64,000 bases of DNA from the NCBI GenBank assembly GCA_022539475.1, contig VCMS01000032.1:62001-126000 (forward strand), read 5' to 3'. Below, in pieces: positions 1 to 11,317 of the stretch. Made by a program: the position numbers and the translations under genes. The notes beneath the pieces are model-generated. The model searched no databases. It worked only from the letters and a program-made list of their open reading frames with translations, and was not told where the DNA came from. This stretch comes from Gracilaria domingensis (lineage: Eukaryota; Rhodophyta; Florideophyceae; Gracilariales; Gracilariaceae). The stretch's first letter is position 1. Each line of letters opens with the position of its first letter.

Positions 1-1549
1 TTGTCAGCCCCAACGCCACGAACAGGACCGCATCACGGGAATATTCGTATGTTCCTCATCATGATGTATGCCGTCTGCCCATCCTCTTCATCCATATCCC
101 ACTCGACGGCCAACGAGCTCTCGTCTTCAAACGACAGCTCGTGTAGGGAAACGACACCTATTTCTGTGCTTCAGTTTTTGTCCCGCATCTGTGGTTCATA
201 AGGGAGTGCATTGTACACTGATATGAAACGTCCAGGGGCGTATTTCTGACTACTTTTGCCTTGGAGTATAAAGTCAAACAGTCACCTCCTTTCCTGGAAG
301 TCATACCTAAAGAAGGCAATAGAGTAGTCAATAAAGTAGTCAAACGGCCTTAGAGCCATTGACGAGCCTCTTTTACTTCTTTCAAGCCGTAGATCTCTCA
401 ACAATCCTTCTTCCTACTTTTGTACGAATAGTCTTTCGCATATTCGTAGAGTGTGAAGGGAAAGAACGACCGTATCTCTGTCGTAAAATGTGAGTGAAGA
501 AAGAAAAAATAGAAGTCTATGATCGGACGTCGAAGGTATTGGAATCAAAGTATCGATAGAGAGCCAAAGTATCATATCACGGCTCAAAATGTCTCTAGAA
601 CGGCTCTAGACGGTGTTTCTAGATCCTTGGGAACCATAATAACCATCGTTTCAAAGAAAACAACATATCTCCTGCAATTGCTCTTTCCTCCAAAACATCG
701 TCCACAACGAGAACCATCGTTCACCGCCATGTAATACTGCTCTTGCCTTACCATCAGACAAAATCTCTTTGCTGAGAGTAACATTTATAACATTTCAATA
801 CAGCTAGCGAAGGTAACAATGGTACATAACTTCGTTTCTGAACCTCAATTCACTTGACATCCATGCCCAATGAAATCTCGTAGACTCTGCCAGGAGGGCT
901 ACCGTCGTAAATCTCTCCTTCACACCATTCAATGAAGCAAATGAACGAGTTGCACACCGCTCCATCTGCGCCAATCACAATAATAAGGATAGACTCGAGG
1001 TAAAGCGACTGAACAATACCGATGCACGGACAAGGACTACCGTCGTACAGCCATGTATAGCTATTTATACCATAAAAGACCCAAGAGTATACAGTACTCT
1101 TTAAGCCTTCACCTCCGCTAATATACATAGATAAGGGATTGCACTCGCGTCTGCGTCTCTATTTGAGGTAATGAGGATAAGAGGGCTACTTTATAATCGA
1201 TATGAACAAATCTTCTTTGTGCCGAAGTATCACTCAAATGCCTTGTTCGATATAAACCAGCTTTATGTCCCTCATAACATGCCAAGGAGAGTTCAGATGA
1301 CTCTTTACGGAGCTAAGAGCTGCCTCGATACGTGTAGTTCTTCGCAAGACCCGACATTTTGTTGCCAGTTTCAGGAACGCCTCCGTGATCCGTGTTGATT
1401 TATGTAGCGATTTTGCGACGCCTCCTGTCTGTTGTTGAACTGACGCTTCATCATGATATTCGCCGCAGATACTAAATTCGGATGCCACCTGTTGGCGGAA
1501 CATATAAATCTCTGTATGAAACGCATATCTTTGTCATATCTCCAGCGAG
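1..1549. other. gene-poor stretch
   Basis: No ORF here shows recognisable protein features. The only notable content is a repeat terminus near 232-350, listed separately. A 92-codon minus-strand ORF at 850-1128 contains the tetrapeptide YDGS twice but cannot be assigned. Confidence 0.4.
232..350 (+). repeat. terminus of a dispersed repeat related to 59280-59393
   Basis: The bases around 239-260 (cgtatttctgac followed by tacttttgc) match the reverse complement of 59363-59390 apart from a 4-nt tgac insertion. Both copies continue into short agtagtca iterons (around 325-345 here). This looks like the end of one repeat family, probably a non-autonomous DNA transposon. No partner end was found nearby. 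Confidence 0.45.
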
Positions 1550-1936
1550 TTATTCTGATAAGGAGGCATGAAATTGTTGCAACTCCTCGGCAATACGATC
1601 ATGAGTGGTAATCACTATCTAAAAACGGGATACCCATGAAAAAGAGAGAGAGGATGCTGTTGAAACACCCCGACGTACGCGAAATTCTGACAGACGCTTC
1701 GCAATAATATCAGCAAGCCTATCTGAGAGTTGAGATAATGCTGAAGGCATCCATTGTTCGTCCAAGTCAAGACGTGCCATGCATAGAGCTCGTGGAATTA
1801 GCTGGGAACTCTTCATTTTGAAGGAACAACTAGGACCATGAGAAACAGCCTGCTTCAGAGGTCGTTTTCCATGTACGAAGGTATAGGAAGTCGAAAACCG
1901 CACAACGATGTGAATTTCTTGGTACCGTTCAGACAT
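1550..1936 (-). CDS. small two-exon protein, possibly proteasome assembly chaperone 4-like
   Basis: The ATG is at 1936. The open frame hits a stop at 1619, but a strong donor (gtacgt, at 1678) and a pyrimidine-rich acceptor (ccgtttttag) define a 60-nt intron at 1619-1678. Splicing keeps the frame (86 + 22 codons plus stop at 1550-1552) and gives about 108 aa. A second in-frame intron in exon 1 is possible. The pattern of an N-terminal strand (IHIVVRFSTSYTFV), an RLADIIAKRL helix, a short IVIT strand and a C-terminal RIAEELQQF helix faintly resembles PSMG4-type proteasome assembly chaperones. That resemblance is from memory and weak. The gene lies 55 nt downstream of the ORC4 stop on the same strand. 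Confidence 0.35.
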
Positions 1937-1991
1937 GCGAGTTTCTCTGCAGATCTATAGGTGGAACTCGAGTGCTATGCCTCCTGAAACT

Positions 1992-3386
1992 TCAGGGGCT
2001 TTGTCCCCACTTTCTCATTGCTGTCGACGCAAGACTGTGATTTTGCAAAACGTCGTCAACCGTCGCAGCTTCTACAGCGAGGTAGCATGCGCGCAAGTCG
2101 CGAGGTCCACAACCAATGCGAACTACTAGTCCACACTCAATCAGTCTTTCCCATGCCTTCTCCGCAACATCTCTTGGCAAAGTAGGTTCACCGTCCCGTT
2201 TTCCCTTTATCATTCCTCTACCTGGAGTTGACATACTCTCATATTCAGAGAAGACATCACAGAATGTCAGCTTGCGTTTTGAGTCGTCATATTTTGCGTT
2301 ATCTGACTCCCTTTTCTTCAAAGCGACAAGCAGAGCCAGTTCGAGAGCACTCAAGGTGAACAGCATGTCTCTTGTCGCATTGGATGGAAATAGATTTTCT
2401 TCAAAAGCGGAAATGGCTTTGGCGAACATATGTTCCATTTCTTGATCATTCTGTTCACTTAAGATCGCTTCGCCATCGCTCAAAACAGATGTCAGAGCTG
2501 CGTCGATGGCGTCCAGAACAGGAGCAAGCACTCTAGAACGAGCAAGCTTTCTGTCAATCAAATGACTGCAATCCTCGGCATCTATGAAGCTCTTCAAAAA
2601 ATGAGTTAGTCTCGCATGTTCCGCAATAGACTTCTTGTAAATTGGTGAAAGTGCCAACTTTCTTGACGTGCTCGCTCTTGACACTTGTGGCCGCTTTCTG
2701 CTTCGTCTGGGCTCAGGGTCTGGTCCACCCAACAAGGCTCCTTTTATCCATGGTACTACCTGGGTTGCATCGGTAGGCAGAGGCATTACTATCTGTCGAT
2801 GAGTAAAGCGGGATTTGACTCTCTTCTCCAGACCGTCTGTGACGTCGATGGCCGTAGTCATAACGATGCAAGCCGCGCGAAAGCGAGCATCCTGCAGAAG
2901 ATTTAGCAGCGAGTATAAAACTGTTTGCGACATGCCATCAGAGGAGGTGACAAAGCGTTCAAACTCATCGATGACAAACAAAACTGCATCTTCTCGTTCA
3001 CACAATTTCTCAAGCGCATTCGATATGACACCCAAACACTGCTCTACAGCAGCTGTAGAAAGATCATCTTGTTGGCTTGCGTCGAAGCGCTGCAGGGACG
3101 CAGCAACATGGCGCCATGCGCGAATAGGCGTGCTATGTAACAGACCATGCAAAGTGATGTGGTTCAGACACTTGACCTCGTTGGACAATACGCGCAATGC
3201 TTGTTGGGACACCAGTGACTTGCCGCATCCTCGGGGGCCGTATAGAAGCACCGAAGTTGGCGGCGCTTCTTCCGATGTGAGGGCGGGCAAAAGAGTGGAG
3301 GTAACGAGATCAACGACGTTGTTCAAGTACTGGGGTAGGTCGGGACTGCTTTGGCGGCTGTAGAGGCGTTCGCGCCAGCCAAGCAT
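1992..3386 (-). CDS. ORC4: origin recognition complex subunit 4
   Basis: This is an AAA+ subunit of the origin recognition complex, which binds replication origins in the nucleus and loads MCM helicase. The protein shows Walker A (GPRGCGKS), Walker B (VLFVIDEFERF) and the ORC4 signature LEKRVKSRF followed by HRQI. A C-terminal winged-helix region follows (LSALELALLVALKKRE onward), as in other ORC4 proteins. The frame is open upstream of the ATG at 3386, through a GTG at 3452, to a good acceptor (ctacag) at about 3479. The true N-terminus may therefore lie in an upstream exon. At about 465-486 aa it fits the family (human about 436). It diverges from the WD40 gene at 3737. Confidence 0.93.
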   Translation of the reverse strand: MLGWRERLYSRQSSPDLPQYLNNVVDLVTSTLLPALTSEEAPPTSVLLYGPRGCGKSLVSQQALRVLSNEVKCLNHITLHGLLHSTPIRAWRHVAASLQRFDASQQDDLSTAAVEQCLGVISNALEKLCEREDAVLFVIDEFERFVTSSDGMSQTVLYSLLNLLQDARFRAACIVMTTAIDVTDGLEKRVKSRFTHRQIVMPLPTDATQVVPWIKGALLGGPDPEPRRSRKRPQVSRASTSRKLALSPIYKKSIAEHARLTHFLKSFIDAEDCSHLIDRKLARSRVLAPVLDAIDAALTSVLSDGEAILSEQNDQEMEHMFAKAISAFEENLFPSNATRDMLFTLSALELALLVALKKRESDNAKYDDSKRKLTFCDVFSEYESMSTPGRGMIKGKRDGEPTLPRDVAEKAWERLIECGLVVRIGCGPRDLRACYLAVEAATVDDVLQNHSLASTAMRKWGQSP

Positions 3387-3736
3387 GCTGGTGCCGCTGC
3401 CGGGATGGCTTGCGGCTAGACGGAGCGCGATGGCGTGCAAGGACGCGCTCACGCCAGGGGGAAGGCCAATCCTGTAGGATCTACGAAGTATGTATATGCA
3501 TATGATATCCGTCTCCTATTTCTGGGTGTATTCTCAACTGCGTAGCGGTTGACACTTATGATCGCCAAATAAGCACCAAATAAGGGCTGTAATTGCCCTC
3601 CAGAATTGCGCTTACCCACGACGGGCCTGCGCTGTTGACATAGAGGCGCAGCCCTGTTGACAACCAGTTGGCAGCAGAACAGCCCTCAGTGTCTCTTTGT
3701 CCACACGGCGCCAACCATCTACTCGCCCACACCAAT

Positions 3737-6700
3737 ATGCGCTCCCCCCAGGCAGAATCCCATCCGCTCAACGCACCATCGCCGCTGGCAGACCTTCATC
3801 CACCGCAGCAGCCGTCTCAAGCCGACCCCCAGCCGCGTCCCATCTCTCTGCCAGGAACAATCCCGTCCGACGCTCCGACCACCCACATGGCAACCACTCT
3901 CTCGTCGTCGCCTACCGTCTCGAACCAAACTTCCCTACGTCACAGCATAGCGCCTGCCCAGCGTCCCAACACTCCTAACGGCGTCCAAGATGAACCGCCC
4001 TCAAAGCGCAGGCGCACCAACGCAGACCCTCCGTTGGCCGCCCCGCTCATGTTGCCTCCATCTGTCCAAATTAGTGTGCCCGCCCCTATCCTTCGCTCTT
4101 CGCAAGTTGCCCCGCTTCCCGATTCACAGCCAAGTGCGGCGCTTCCCATAGCTCCGGAGACTCGTCCATCACGACTTGAAGAGGGCTGGTCTGATGCTCA
4201 AACTCCGGCCCAAGCGGGACATGAATCGCCAACGCACACTGCGAACGATTCAACTGCGGACAAGCCTTCTCCAAATAACGCGTCCGCGTCGACGTACCGC
4301 GCCACTTCAGACATGGTTATCTCGGAGGAGTCACGTCCGCCAGTACCCGTCCAAATAATCACGTCCACTGCAACAGTTTCCGCACACCCCAAGGACACGA
4401 GACGCATCTGGAATCGTCGCTCTCTGGAGAGGAGCGGAATAAGCTCCAATGCATTAAGAGCGTTGGAATTGTTCATGAGGGACGTTCCGCCCATCCCGAT
4501 ACAACCAGATCACAATAGAAAACAAACGCGCAATATGCGAGGATGGATTCAACAGCTTGAAAGACCTGCTTGTGACACTGTTTGGGATAAGTTGATGGAC
4601 GTTCTGCGCACCGACTTCAGTCCTCAGAGAGCGTTTGGTGATCACTGGGATCACGACGTTTGTCGTTTTGTTTTGGGGCACGTTGTCTCAGAAAATCGGA
4701 GTAGTCAAACACGACAGGCCATGAACAACGCCATTAAGCGTGAGCTCATTTGTCCTACTGAATCTGGTAATTCCACCAGAGGAAAGACATTTCGTGACCT
4801 GTTCCGTGAGAAATGTCAAAAGGCAGGGGTGAAACTCAACGCTTTGGAGGACGGTGCCTACCCAAAGCGCTCATCGCATGCAACTACTTTCTCTGGACGC
4901 AATGCGTCAGTAGGACCTACTGATGTCCCTACTAGATTTGTTTCAGAGTATGAAGACTCCTCCGGTGCTCGCCTCTTTTCGCATCTAAGCTTGCGGAGAA
5001 GTAATGAAGCTAGGGCTTCAGAATCTGAACTCAAAAAACTGCGGGAAGGATGTCCGCACCGAGACGAATGGGGTCAAACCGCGTGGTGGGAACTTGAATC
5101 TAATGAAGCTGTAAGGCTTCTTCCTGAGCTTCTCGTTGACCATAGCCTTTTTGAGCTGCGCAACTTGTTGACTGATTTTCGATGGATGATGAGGATGTTC
5201 CGCTGCGTTGACTTTTCGCATGGTATGTATCAGCCACCCGCTCATGCGTACGATGTAATACTTAACTATGCCCGATCAAAACGTTCACGTTTGCCGTCGG
5301 CGGATGTTGAGAGCTTTAGACTTGTTCGCAACGCAATTATGGTCATCCTGCCTGTTCTGTTCAAACATAAAGCTCGCCCAAGTGACCCAGGTTTTCACGC
5401 GCATTTGGCAACCCAACTAACTGGACGATTACTGTCCCTCAAGCGAAAGTTCCCGACAATTGCTTGTTTGATACAAAGCATCGAATTGCATGCGCCGAAG
5501 CCATGGTTGAAACCTCTTACTCGGTGCTTTCGGCAACCGCGGACTGATATTGCGTTGGCAGTCCCTAGTGAAGGAATATTTGTTCCACATCAACTAGTGT
5601 TGTCAGATGATGGACAGTTTCTTGTGACAACCAATGCATCCATGCGGGAGCCACGAAACAAGATGAAGTTAGAACCTACGGCTGGACCGACGGGAATGCA
5701 CGGAAATGGGAAGAAGTCGTCTGCATCTCAGCCCCAAAGTAGACCGCGTAAGACCATCTCCATAACAGTTTGGGATGTTAATTCAGGGAAGCGGGTGGGC
5801 GAAGTTACGAATATTAGTAGCCATGTTAGTCATGTAGCTATAACGAAGGACAATAACTGTATAATTGGCGAAACATATGACGGGCTCTTCTTCTGGCATT
5901 TTGATAAGAGGGAGACTTGGGAACCACGTGCGCCTCTCAGAGGGCTTCCTCGCGAAAAAGGCCTGTCATCAATTAAGCCAACAGCAACTCCAGATCTCGT
6001 TTTGACTACGCACAAAACACGACGACGATCTGTTATCGTGTTGTGGAATACTCAAACTGGGAAGAAGGAGAAGGAGTATGATGCGGTAGAAAGCAAGCCC
6101 AATTGTGTGGATACATACTCGAAGCGGCAATATTTTGCCTCTGGGCATGATAATGGCTTCATTCATCTCTGGAACTGGAAAGATGCCAGACCCATCTTGA
6201 CATTCAAAAATGAGGGATCGGAACGAGGGGCGCAGAATGGCGTCAGCCTAAGCGACGCAAATAATCAAAAGGATTCGAGCCAAAGTGGGCAAGCTAGCGC
6301 TAGAACGATAAGCATTTCCTTTTTCGAGCGAGAGAGTGACCTATCATTGGCGTCTGTATCATCGGAAGGCGCCGGAGGAGGGCAGGAATACATTCGCATA
6401 TGGGTTTTACCCCCGAAGAAGTTCCTGGATGGCTCCTCACAGGCGTTCGTATCATGCAAACGAGCGGCTGTGTGGAAGTGCCGACTCGTGCGACAAGTGT
6501 TTTGTTCAGCAGATGGAAGTTTGTTCACGGGCGGAGATGATGGAGTGGCAAGGATGTGGGAACGCGAAGAGGACGATACATGGAAGGAATATACAATCGA
6601 GAAGGACAGCAATGAGGATTCAAAAATGTCGTCCACCTTTATCTGCTGTGGAAAGAAGACGAAGCTGATGGCCACTTATGTGACAAAGTCGCCATACGTG

Positions 6701-7414
6701 GTTGTATGGAATACGAAGAACAAGGAGCTTCGGAGAACAATCATGACAAGTACAGGAGTGTACAAGCCATACATCCCAATTGATCCGCACTCGGTTGATG
6801 TGGCAGACATGAACCAGTATCAAGTGCTGAAACGTGACAAGGGGACGGGGGAGTTTGGGGATGGGGGAAGGTCGGGACAGGGCGGCTCGAAGCACCAACA
6901 GGGCTCGAAAAAGCTTTGGGACAATCCTGAGTTTTTCTTCAGGCAACATACTCAAGATTCTAACTCTGTAATTCGACCGGGTGAACTACAACCTTGGTTG
7001 CAACTGAAATTGGAACGTGGCAACGACATGCCAGGTTTGGACGTGTGCTTTGATCAACCGGTTACATCGGGAGTTACAGGACTGTTTGTCAACGCTCCTA
7101 ACTCGGTTGGAGACATCGCTGGGGCGGGAAGTGAAGATGGGAAACGGGATGGAAGAGACGTGCTGCGGAGGAGGGGGATGGCTATAAAATTGGAAGACAA
7201 GCGCACGGAGTTGTTCGAGGTGGAGGGTGGGGTGCAATTCGGTAGGGTGAGCGGAGTGGAGCCGAGCGAAGGGAAGAGTGGTGGTGAAAAGGGGGCATCG
7301 AAAGCGGTAGCAAATTCCACAAAAGCGTCAGCGAATGAGAAGGAGGGCACGGGTAACGCCAAGGAAGTGGCAAATGCGGCGGCTCCGGCGGGCGATGTTT
7401 CGAGCGTTACATAA
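3737..7414 (+). CDS. large WD40 protein with NLR-like helical linker
   Basis: A 1225-aa protein, with the ATG at 3737 preferred over an upstream TTG. Residues 1 to about 220 are Pro/Ser-rich and disordered. A conserved-looking block starts near RRIWNRRSLER (about 222) and ends near residue 400. Around 451-520, the run LLPELLVDHSLFELRNLL then TDFRWMM resembles the helical linker that joins NACHT/NB-ARC ATPases to WD40 domains in NLR/APAF1-like proteins. WD40 repeats follow (about 610-1015, with ITVWDVNSGK, VIVLWNTQTGK, GFIHLWNW and GVARMWERE). The C-terminal 170 residues are Gly/Ala/Lys-rich. No Walker A or B motif is seen, so the ATPase that normally precedes the linker is missing. The role is unknown; scaffolding or an immune-type sensor remnant is inference. 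Confidence 0.75.
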   Translation: MRSPQAESHPLNAPSPLADLHPPQQPSQADPQPRPISLPGTIPSDAPTTHMATTLSSSPTVSNQTSLRHSIAPAQRPNTPNGVQDEPPSKRRRTNADPPLAAPLMLPPSVQISVPAPILRSSQVAPLPDSQPSAALPIAPETRPSRLEEGWSDAQTPAQAGHESPTHTANDSTADKPSPNNASASTYRATSDMVISEESRPPVPVQIITSTATVSAHPKDTRRIWNRRSLERSGISSNALRALELFMRDVPPIPIQPDHNRKQTRNMRGWIQQLERPACDTVWDKLMDVLRTDFSPQRAFGDHWDHDVCRFVLGHVVSENRSSQTRQAMNNAIKRELICPTESGNSTRGKTFRDLFREKCQKAGVKLNALEDGAYPKRSSHATTFSGRNASVGPTDVPTRFVSEYEDSSGARLFSHLSLRRSNEARASESELKKLREGCPHRDEWGQTAWWELESNEAVRLLPELLVDHSLFELRNLLTDFRWMMRMFRCVDFSHGMYQPPAHAYDVILNYARSKRSRLPSADVESFRLVRNAIMVILPVLFKHKARPSDPGFHAHLATQLTGRLLSLKRKFPTIACLIQSIELHAPKPWLKPLTRCFRQPRTDIALAVPSEGIFVPHQLVLSDDGQFLVTTNASMREPRNKMKLEPTAGPTGMHGNGKKSSASQPQSRPRKTISITVWDVNSGKRVGEVTNISSHVSHVAITKDNNCIIGETYDGLFFWHFDKRETWEPRAPLRGLPREKGLSSIKPTATPDLVLTTHKTRRRSVIVLWNTQTGKKEKEYDAVESKPNCVDTYSKRQYFASGHDNGFIHLWNWKDARPILTFKNEGSERGAQNGVSLSDANNQKDSSQSGQASARTISISFFERESDLSLASVSSEGAGGGQEYIRIWVLPPKKFLDGSSQAFVSCKRAAVWKCRLVRQVFCSADGSLFTGGDDGVARMWEREEDDTWKEYTIEKDSNEDSKMSSTFICCGKKTKLMATYVTKSPYVVVWNTKNKELRRTIMTSTGVYKPYIPIDPHSVDVADMNQYQVLKRDKGTGEFGDGGRSGQGGSKHQQGSKKLWDNPEFFFRQHTQDSNSVIRPGELQPWLQLKLERGNDMPGLDVCFDQPVTSGVTGLFVNAPNSVGDIAGAGSEDGKRDGRDVLRRRGMAIKLEDKRTELFEVEGGVQFGRVSGVEPSEGKSGGEKGASKAVANSTKASANEKEGTGNAKEVANAAAPAGDVSSVT

Positions 7415-8828
7415 AAGGAAGTTATTGTCGTGGAGGCGAGGTTATAATTGAAAATGCGCGGCGTTGCCAGTACGGGCGGGGTTGATTTGATACGTTGTTT
7501 CGAATAGAGAGGAATGTGGGGTGTGTCGCGGTCGACGAAGTGAGATGTGCTTGTTGTTGGCTCGGTATGACAGAGGATGATGATGATGGTGGTGATGATG
7601 GTGATTGAGATTGGAAGTGCTGCAAAGGAGTGAAGGGATGAAGGCCGAAGCGGAGACGTGGCAATGGAAGGGTTGCGGACGTAGATTCTGTGGGGAAGGG
7701 TGTATTGTTGGGATGTGATTGGTACACGATGTGATGATGCGTGTGAGTGGGTGCAGCGATAAAGGGGGCTATCGGGCGCGACTGAGAGATGGAGGAGGGG
7801 GGTTGGTGGGGTCGATTGTGGTGCACGAAGGAAACGAGAGAAGCAGCAAGCTTATCTGGACAGCACACTGTTGGCAACAAGAAGGAACATCACAAGATCA
7901 TGTGATGTCGAGAGGGATGGGAGGTGGGGGGAACGAAGAATAAGGTGAGGGACAAGTCTCGAGCACTGAATACTGCGGAACGATTAGGGCATCACGCGCA
8001 CTTTGGGGCGAGACACACGGACGGGGCCTCGAGACGAGATGTGCGAGCGACACGGGAGACGGCGGCAACGCGCTACGCGACGCGACTGCCGACGGCGGGG
8101 AGACACGCTCGGGGCGGGGAAGACAGCGCGCCGCGGGCGGCACAAGCGGCAAGCGGCGCGCAATCAGTTGGAAAGCCACACACGCGGCGCGGCGGGAAAG
8201 CGCGCGCGGCGGCGCGGCGCGCGCGCAGGGGGCGCGCGGCCGCACCCAATGGCGTAGCCGCAAGCGTCGCCGTCCATAACGTCAAGCAACGCACCGACAA
8301 CAAACGGCGCGGCGCCGCACTTGCGCCACGTCGTGCGCCCCATTGCGCGCGCGCCACGCGGCCAGCTGTGCGCGCGCCGCCGCCGTGCCGCGCCGCTGCG
8401 TCCAGTGCGCGCGCGACACGCGTCGCGCGCCGCGCTGCGCCGCACGGCGCCCGCCGCTCACGCGCGTTACCTTCGCGCTGCAAACGTGAGCGCGCCGCCG
8501 CTGCACGCGTCGTTTTACGTAGAGCGTGCGCCCCCGCCCCCGCCGCCTTAAGAGCGGCCGATCCGCCGTGTCGCTGACGCGCCGTCTCCCGCCCCTCTCC
8601 CCCCCCCCCCTCCAGCTCGCAACCCCCCACCCTCCCCCCAACTTAACATCTCTACGAAAGGTACACTGCCCTGTCCCCTACACCCCCCCCCCCCCCCCCC
8701 TTCCTCGTACACTCGCCCCCCAAAACCCCAAAACCCTCCACTACCACCTTCCCTCCCCCCCCCACTCCCCCCCCCCCACCGCCACGGCGAATTTCACCTT
8801 TCCCCCCAGTCCCCCCCGGCCCTGCGCG
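7415..8828. other. spacer with GC-rich CGCG block and C-tract leader
   Basis: 7415-7900 is G/A-rich DNA with no credible gene. From about 8000 to 8580 the sequence becomes extremely rich in cgcg/gcgc, and 8590-8820 holds long poly-C runs, including about 20 consecutive C around 8681-8700. Overlapping ORFs here are low-complexity Arg/Ala/Pro artefacts. The block probably contains the promoter and 5' UTR of the gene at 8829. Confidence 0.5.
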
Positions 8829-9707
8829 ATGTCGGCTGACGCGGCGCCCTCGCCTCAGTCGTCCGAGTGCTCTGTCTCGCCGCCGTCCGCCGCCTCGGTC
8901 GTGTCGGTCGACGCCATCTTCGCGCGTGCCGAGCGTGTCTTCGAGCGCAGGGTTGATCAATTACTACAGGCAAAGCGCCGCAAAGCCGCTCTCGCTAGGG
9001 CGCCCTTCAACGCTAGGAAGGCGAAGCGCGATGCTCGAACCGTAGCGGGTCGAGAGAAGCTCGATGCCCTTGTTAGACGTCTGGCCGATCTTGCCACTGT
9101 GCAGCAGATGCTGCTGGGCGATGACGCCACAAAGCTTGTTACCAATATCCTGGACGGTGCTGCCGCCGCCGCGCTCGGTGTGGCCGCCTTGCATGCCAAC
9201 CCCGTTCCTGAGCAGCAGCCAGAGCAGCCTGCCCCTCCATGCCAGGCTGCCGCAGTCAAGGAGGAGAAGGAGTGTATCGAGACCTCCAGCTGCAGCGATG
9301 ACTGCTCGGTCGGAGCTGTGGCTAAGGATGACATGCGTGAACTGGTCGACGGCGTCAACCAGCTGCGAATGTATCACGCTACCGAGTCGGTCGTCAACTT
9401 CGTGTTGGATTGCGACGACGACCAAGACTGTGTACCTATCTCCTCGCACGCGCCGGATATTCGTGCGCCTGCGCCTGTGCCTGCGCCCAACGATGTATCA
9501 AAGCTACGCCGCATGAACTCTGCACCTGCTTGCCATTGTATGCCATGTGACTGTGTTTGTAATCGTAACTACAATTCTGCCAACTTCAACGCCATGTCTT
9601 CCATGTCGCGCGCGCGCCGTGCCAACGGCTACGCTCGCGCGCAGCCTCAGTCGCTGCCGCTGTCTGCGTACAAGTCTCAGCAGCATTGCGACCTGCCCAA
9701 GTACTAG
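8829..9707 (+). CDS. unrecognised acidic/Cys-containing protein
   Basis: A 292-aa ORF begins at the ATG at 8829, just after the C-rich leader. The upstream in-frame extension is low-complexity and unlikely to be coding. Residues about 30-90 are rich in Arg/Ala/Lys and probably form a basic helix (ARAERVFERRVDQLLQAKRR). An acidic/Cys stretch follows (SSCSDDCS). Near residue 240 is a cysteine cluster, CHCMPCDCVC, that could bind metal. I do not recognise the family. A polyadenylation-like aataaa at about 10039 fits a 3' UTR of roughly 330 nt. The coding region has eukaryote-like base composition and no signal peptide. Confidence 0.6.
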   Translation: MSADAAPSPQSSECSVSPPSAASVVSVDAIFARAERVFERRVDQLLQAKRRKAALARAPFNARKAKRDARTVAGREKLDALVRRLADLATVQQMLLGDDATKLVTNILDGAAAAALGVAALHANPVPEQQPEQPAPPCQAAAVKEEKECIETSSCSDDCSVGAVAKDDMRELVDGVNQLRMYHATESVVNFVLDCDDDQDCVPISSHAPDIRAPAPVPAPNDVSKLRRMNSAPACHCMPCDCVCNRNYNSANFNAMSSMSRARRANGYARAQPQSLPLSAYKSQQHCDLPKY

Positions 9708-11317
9708 TCTGATCAGCGCATCTGGAGCGACGCCCTCATGGATGATGGGTCGCGGCTCTCTCAGCCGCGCCGCGTTGTGCTGTGCTGTGCTGACGCGGCG
9801 CGGGACGTGCTTGCAATATTTCCCCCGTAACCTCTACTCGCGCGTCGCCCGCTGGGGCGGCGTTCTGTATCTACTATGCCGCGCTCCTGCCGATGACGCC
9901 TTTGACCAACTCTACAAGATCTTTTGAGCTATCTACACATGCGTAGAGAAGCGGTATGGCTCTGCTCGTGACTGTCAAGATTCATGTCATGCAACGGGGC
10001 GTAATCCGTTTGGACCGACAGGAGTTTGCCCGTATTTTAATAAATCTGCGCGCAATTGTTCTGCGAATGGCCTTTACAATGCGCGCCTTTGCCACAGTTT
10101 GAGGTGTATCTCGTGATGTAAGCCGCAGCGCTTGTCAACGCGCCCTCTGCTCTCGAGCGCGGTCCAATCTCGTCTTCCGGCGCGTGCCGTGCGCCTCCAA
10201 CTTGCTCGCGAAAGCGCCCGTGCCACATGGGTGTGCCTCCAGTGCGAAACGTGGCTTCAACCTGCCACCAGCAGGATGGAAGATCCCCCCCCCGCCTCAC
10301 TCCTAACCCCCAACCAACCCCCCCCACCCTCCCAATACACGCTTCTTTTGGCCCCCACCCGCTCACGCGTTCATACCTTGCGTCAAACTTATGATTACTG
10401 TGCGCTTCTGTCGCCGATGGAAGCTTTATCGCCACCGTATTCCCAGACATCAGTTTTGCTGCCGTGGTCCAACTTACGCGCCGTGTAACCCATCACTGTG
10501 GTTGTTGTTGTAGAACTGCTGTCACGTGGGTCGCTGCATGCCGTGCTTTAGAAGGTGTTATGCAATGCGGAGCATATCGCTGTAACCCTTTGCAGATACA
10601 GTATCTGCTGTTACTGTATCTCGCGCGACCTCATGCTTGGTCGTGCCCTTGCAGATTGTGGCGGTGGTGGCGGTCGTGCGCATTTGGATCCTTACGTGAT
10701 GTGGAAGCAGCAATTCTCCATTCTTTCGCGACAGAGCTGTGGTTTTGTTGTATGCTGGCACACACTACAAATCTTTTTTATAATTATCAGCTTCCAACAG
10801 TGCTGTCTTCGTATCTACATCTTGCTGCTGCTTGTATTTTTAGGATCACCTTTATTTCTGTGATGGAAGTCAGGTTGCATGGACTGCGCTGGCCAGCGTC
10901 AACTTGAGTTTTATACAAGAAAGAACTACTCAATAAATGCTGAATGCCAGAGTGGAATTTGCAAAGTTGAGTGCCGAAAGGTAAGAAGGTATCACGACTC
11001 GCAATTTTTCTCGTTCGCCGATTTCCTTCGGCCTAATTTTACCTCGAAACACACGAAGCAGTTTACAAGTGTCCTCGTCAGAACGACGTCAAAGAGTTAA
11101 AATCCCTTTAGTACCTCGACTATGTACTCTTTTTCTTATCTAAACAACCAACCAGATATGTTAGAAAAGTTACAGAAGTTATGCTACTCGGGGTCAACGA
11201 TACGGAGTGAGAAGCAGTCACCCATTATCCACAGCTCACTGTTGAGTTAGCCCCCATTAGGAAGTTAAAAGTGGAAGGAGCTTATAGAACATCTCCTTAT
11301 TGAAGCAATGCACCACC
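9708..11317. other. intergenic; 3' UTR then no gene seen
   Basis: The first about 330 nt probably belong to the 3' UTR of the upstream gene. Small ORFs at 10132-10907 lack any family feature and overlap in several frames. No RNA gene was recognised. Confidence 0.4.

Noticed and set aside
850-1128. 92-codon minus-strand ORF with repeated YDGS
   Set aside because: Too short, with no start context or family; kept only as a note.
1619-1633. 15-nt mini-intron in the small gene at 1550-1936
   Set aside because: A 60-nt intron with a strong gtacgt donor and the same acceptor explains the frame better.
7898-8641. several long Arg/Ala-rich ORFs in the CGCG block
   Set aside because: They open on both strands in several frames at once because CpG-rich DNA lacks stop codons.
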